Part shown: one piece after another, positions 61,720 through 64,000 of the stretch
How positions within the stretch are numbered: position 1 is the first letter of the stretch
Layout: every line of letters starts with the position of its first letter
Source of the DNA: RYN-230 sp963760405
GTDB taxonomy: Bacteria > Actinomycetota > Actinomycetes > Streptosporangiales > Streptosporangiaceae
Assembly: GCA_963760405.1 (NCBI GenBank)
Contig: CAVXCV010000003.1
Location: 124,001-188,000 of the forward strand
Length of the DNA stretch: 64,000 nucleotides
Direction of reading: 5' to 3'
Program-made: the position numbers and the translations under genes
Notes under the pieces: model-generated
Database searches by the model: none
The model's input: only the letters and a program-made list of their open reading frames with translations
What the model was told of the DNA's origin: nothing

Positions 61720-64000
61720 TCAGCTTTCCGGACCGCGCTGCCGGGCGACCCAGGCGGCGATCTGCGCCCGGGAGCTGAACCCCAGCTTGAGCATGATGTT
61801 GGCCACGTGCCGGGCGGCGGTCGCCTTGGTGATGAACAGCTCCTCGGCGATCGCCGCGTTGCTCAGGCCCCGGGCGATCAGCGCGGCGATCTCCCGCTCG
61901 CGCGGGGTGAGGGTGGCCTGCCCGCCCGGGCTGGCCGGGCTGGAGCCGTTAGGCGGCCGGCCGTCCCCGGCGGACCGGGGCGGCGGCAGCCAGCCCGAGG
62001 AGGCGCCATCGACCGCGTACCGCACCGCGTCGGCGGCGGCCATGGCCCGGCCCTCGTCCAGCAGCGCGGCTGCGGCCGGGCCGCCCAGAGCCCGGCGGGC
62101 CGGCTCCAGCAGGTCTTCCATCCGGGCCCCGGCGCCCGCGGAAGGCGCATGGCCTGCTGCGGCGCGCAGCTCGAACGCGGCCCCGGCCAGCCGGGCCGCC
62201 CGGGCCGGATCGCCGAGGCGGGCTTCCAGGGTGGCGAACGCCTCCAGGCCGCGGGCCACCGGCAGCCGCTGGCCGGTGGCCAGGCCCAGGGTCAGGCTCT
62301 CGGCCAGGCTGGTCCGGGCCAGGCCAGCATCGCCCTGGGCCAGCGCCACCGAGGCGATGCCGGCCAGGCAGCGGGCGATTTCCGGCCGGGCGTCGATCTC
62401 CTGGTACAGCGCCAGGGCGTTGCGGTAGTGGCCGATCGCGGCCGGGTAGTCACCGCGGGCCCGGGCTACCCCGCCCAGCCCGGTATGCACCTGGGCCACG
62501 CCCCAGCCGTTGTTGTCCCGCAGCACCTCCAGCGCCGCCTCGAAACCGCGCTGGGCTTCCCGCTGGCTGCCCGAGCGCATGGCCACCGCGGCCTTGATGC
62601 TCAGCGCCAGGCCCTCTTCCCAGTCGTTGCCGGCCTTGCGCGCGGCGCCCGCGGCCTCGTCGATGCCGGCCATGGCCTCGGCGAACTGCCCCGCGCGCAG
62701 CTTGGCCACGGCCAGCAGCCGCAGCGCCCCGGCCTCGTGCGGGTCACCGGCCTCCCGGCACAGTTCCAGGCCCTCGCGCGCGCACCGGCCGACGGTCGCG
62801 TAGTCCTGCTGCTCGAACGCCAGGTCACCGCGGAATACCAGGGCCGGGCCGCGCACCGCGGCCGGCACCGAGCCCGCCTGCTCGAGGAACCGGTCGAACC
62901 ACTCCGCGCCCTCCGCGGTGTCGCCATGGGTCACCCAGGGGTTGCGCATGGCACAGCACAGCCGCAGCCCCTCCACGATGTCCCCGCGGCGCAGCGAGGT
63001 GGTCATCGCCACCCGGTAGTTGGCCATGTCCGCGGTGATCCTCCGGTACATGGCCACCCGCTCCGGCCACGACGGCGCACCGCGGACGAAAGCCAGCGAC
63101 ACCACGTGCTCGCCGATGCTGAGCAGGTAGTCGCGCAGCCGGACGTGCAGGGCCTCCTCCTCGCCCGACGCGGTGAGCCGGCTGGCCGCATACTCCTTGA
63201 TCGTGTCCAGCAGCCGGTACCGGGACTCGCCGCGCACCTCGTGGTCGTAGGAGACCAGGGACTTGTCGATCAGCGCGGACATCAGGTCCAGCACGGCGGC
63301 CGCCGGGATCTGCTCGTCCGCGCAGACCTGCTCGGCCATGTCCAGGGTCCAGCCCGCGAACACCGCCAGCCGCCGGAGCAGGACCTGCTCCGGCTCACTC
63401 AGCAGCTCGTAACTCCAGTCCACCGCGGCCCGCAGGGTCTGCTGGCGGGGCGGGGCGGTCCGGTCCCCGGACGCGAGCAGCCGGAACCGGTCATGGAGCC
63501 GGCTGGCGATCTGCTCCACCGACAGCGCCCGCACCCTCGCGGCGGCCAGCTCGATCGCCAGCGGCATGCCATCCAGCGTCCGGCACAGCCGGGCCACGGC
63601 CGCGGCGTTCTCGGTGCCCAGGGTGAACCCGGCCCGCACCGCCGACGCCCGCTCGGCGAACAGCCGCATCGCCTCGTGCCGGGCCAGGTCAGCCAGGGAC
63701 AGCGGGTCCATCGCGGCGGGCAGGGACAGCGGCGGGACGCGCCACACGGTTTCCCCGCGCACCCGCAGCGGCTCCCGGCTGGTCGCGATCACCCGCAGCC
63801 ACGGGCAGCTGGCCAGCAGCTGGTGCACCAGCTCAGCGCACCCGCCCACGATGTGCTCGCAGGTATCCAGGATCAGCAGCAACTGCCGGGCGCGCAGCGC
63901 CTCGGCCAGGGTTTCCGGCAGGGAACGATCTGGCTCGGGCCGCACCCCGAGGATGGCTGCCACCCGCCGCGGCAGGACATCCGCGTCGATCGTGTCCGCC
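61720..64000 (-). CDS. LuxR-family regulator with NB-ARC/AAA and TPR region (cut by window end)
   Basis: Large single-component regulator; the frame is open to the window edge, so the N-terminus with the Walker A motif is missing. LLLILDTCEHIVGGCAELVH is Walker B, VIATSREPLRVRGETVWRVP sensor 1, MPLAIELAAARVRALSVEQI the GLPLA-type motif. About 350 residues of TPR-like helices follow, and the C-terminal HTH is LTPREREIAALIARGLSNAA with AEELFITKATAARHVANIML. Such ATPases act as signal-gated activators; ligand and targets unknown. Over 759 residues in view. Confidence 0.9.
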   Translation of the reverse strand, partial: ADTIDADVLPRRVAAILGVRPEPDRSLPETLAEALRARQLLLILDTCEHIVGGCAELVHQLLASCPWLRVIATSREPLRVRGETVWRVPPLSLPAAMDPLSLADLARHEAMRLFAERASAVRAGFTLGTENAAAVARLCRTLDGMPLAIELAAARVRALSVEQIASRLHDRFRLLASGDRTAPPRQQTLRAAVDWSYELLSEPEQVLLRRLAVFAGWTLDMAEQVCADEQIPAAAVLDLMSALIDKSLVSYDHEVRGESRYRLLDTIKEYAASRLTASGEEEALHVRLRDYLLSIGEHVVSLAFVRGAPSWPERVAMYRRITADMANYRVAMTTSLRRGDIVEGLRLCCAMRNPWVTHGDTAEGAEWFDRFLEQAGSVPAAVRGPALVFRGDLAFEQQDYATVGRCAREGLELCREAGDPHEAGALRLLAVAKLRAGQFAEAMAGIDEAAGAARKAGNDWEEGLALSIKAAVAMRSGSQREAQRGFEAALEVLRDNNGWGVAQVHTGLGGVARARGDYPAAIGHYRNALALYQEIDARPEIARCLAGIASVALAQGDAGLARTSLAESLTLGLATGQRLPVARGLEAFATLEARLGDPARAARLAGAAFELRAAAGHAPSAGAGARMEDLLEPARRALGGPAAAALLDEGRAMAAADAVRYAVDGASSGWLPPPRSAGDGRPPNGSSPASPGGQATLTPREREIAALIARGLSNAAIAEELFITKATAARHVANIMLKLGFSSRAQIAAWVARQRGPES

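Overview
The window is GC-rich actinobacterial chromosome. The evidence is a complete Pup-proteasome locus, a mabA-inhA type fatty-acid reductase pair, the DUF3090/SCO1664-family cluster, PafB/PafC regulators and a DUF222-type HNH remnant. From 9 kb to 56 kb the core gene order follows the Mycobacterium tuberculosis Rv2135c-Rv2089c block (phosphomutase, DUF3090, SCO1664 family, PAC2, metH, RecB-like nuclease, trmI, Mpa/ARC, dop, pup, prcB, prcA, pafA, pafB, pafC, tatA, tatC, helY, 5'-3' exonuclease, pepE) with insertions. A member of the Streptosporangiales or a related order is my best guess, from gene content only.

Layout. 0-8.3 kb: end of an ABC-2 exporter permease, a candidate C-loop small RNA, DUF3099, a lactate-oxidase-like flavoenzyme, dodecin, a tandem hairpin array, tldE-tldD, mabA-inhA-purU. 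8.3-16.6 kb: FHA protein, the phosphatase/DUF3090/SCO1664-family trio, an intergenic repeat array where mshC lies in relatives, PAC2, metH and a HAD phosphatase. 16.8-23 kb: a five-gene peptide/nickel-type ABC importer. 23-33 kb: RecB-family nuclease, site-2 protease, trmI, then ARC-dop-pup-prcB-prcA. 33-38.6 kb: an inserted catabolic operon with a divergent XRE-cupin regulator: M24-fold protein, E1 alpha, free-standing lipoyl protein, E1 beta, aldehyde dehydrogenase. 38.7-49 kb: pafA, FKBP lipoprotein, pafB-pafC, tatA-tatC, helY. 49-64 kb: accessory genes (SDR, lone E2-type acyltransferase, VOC, GNAT, PP2C, MsiK-like ATPase, Lrp, TetR/MFS pair, degenerate AMP-binding gene, large LuxR regulator) around the conserved exonuclease and pepE.

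Pup is deamidated by Dop and ligated to targets by PafA. ARC unfolds the pupylated proteins into the PrcBA core. PafBC is the DNA-damage activator encoded next to it. The inserted operon looks like a stripped-down 2-oxoacid dehydrogenase: it has E1 and a lipoyl carrier but no E2 core or E3. The only other E2-like piece in the window is the lone acyltransferase at 50.6 kb.

A caution: nine genes carry ten frame breaks, mostly single G/C-run length changes, and the conserved protein resumes at once in the next frame. Most are probably sequencing or assembly errors. Genes are therefore given their full restored extents.
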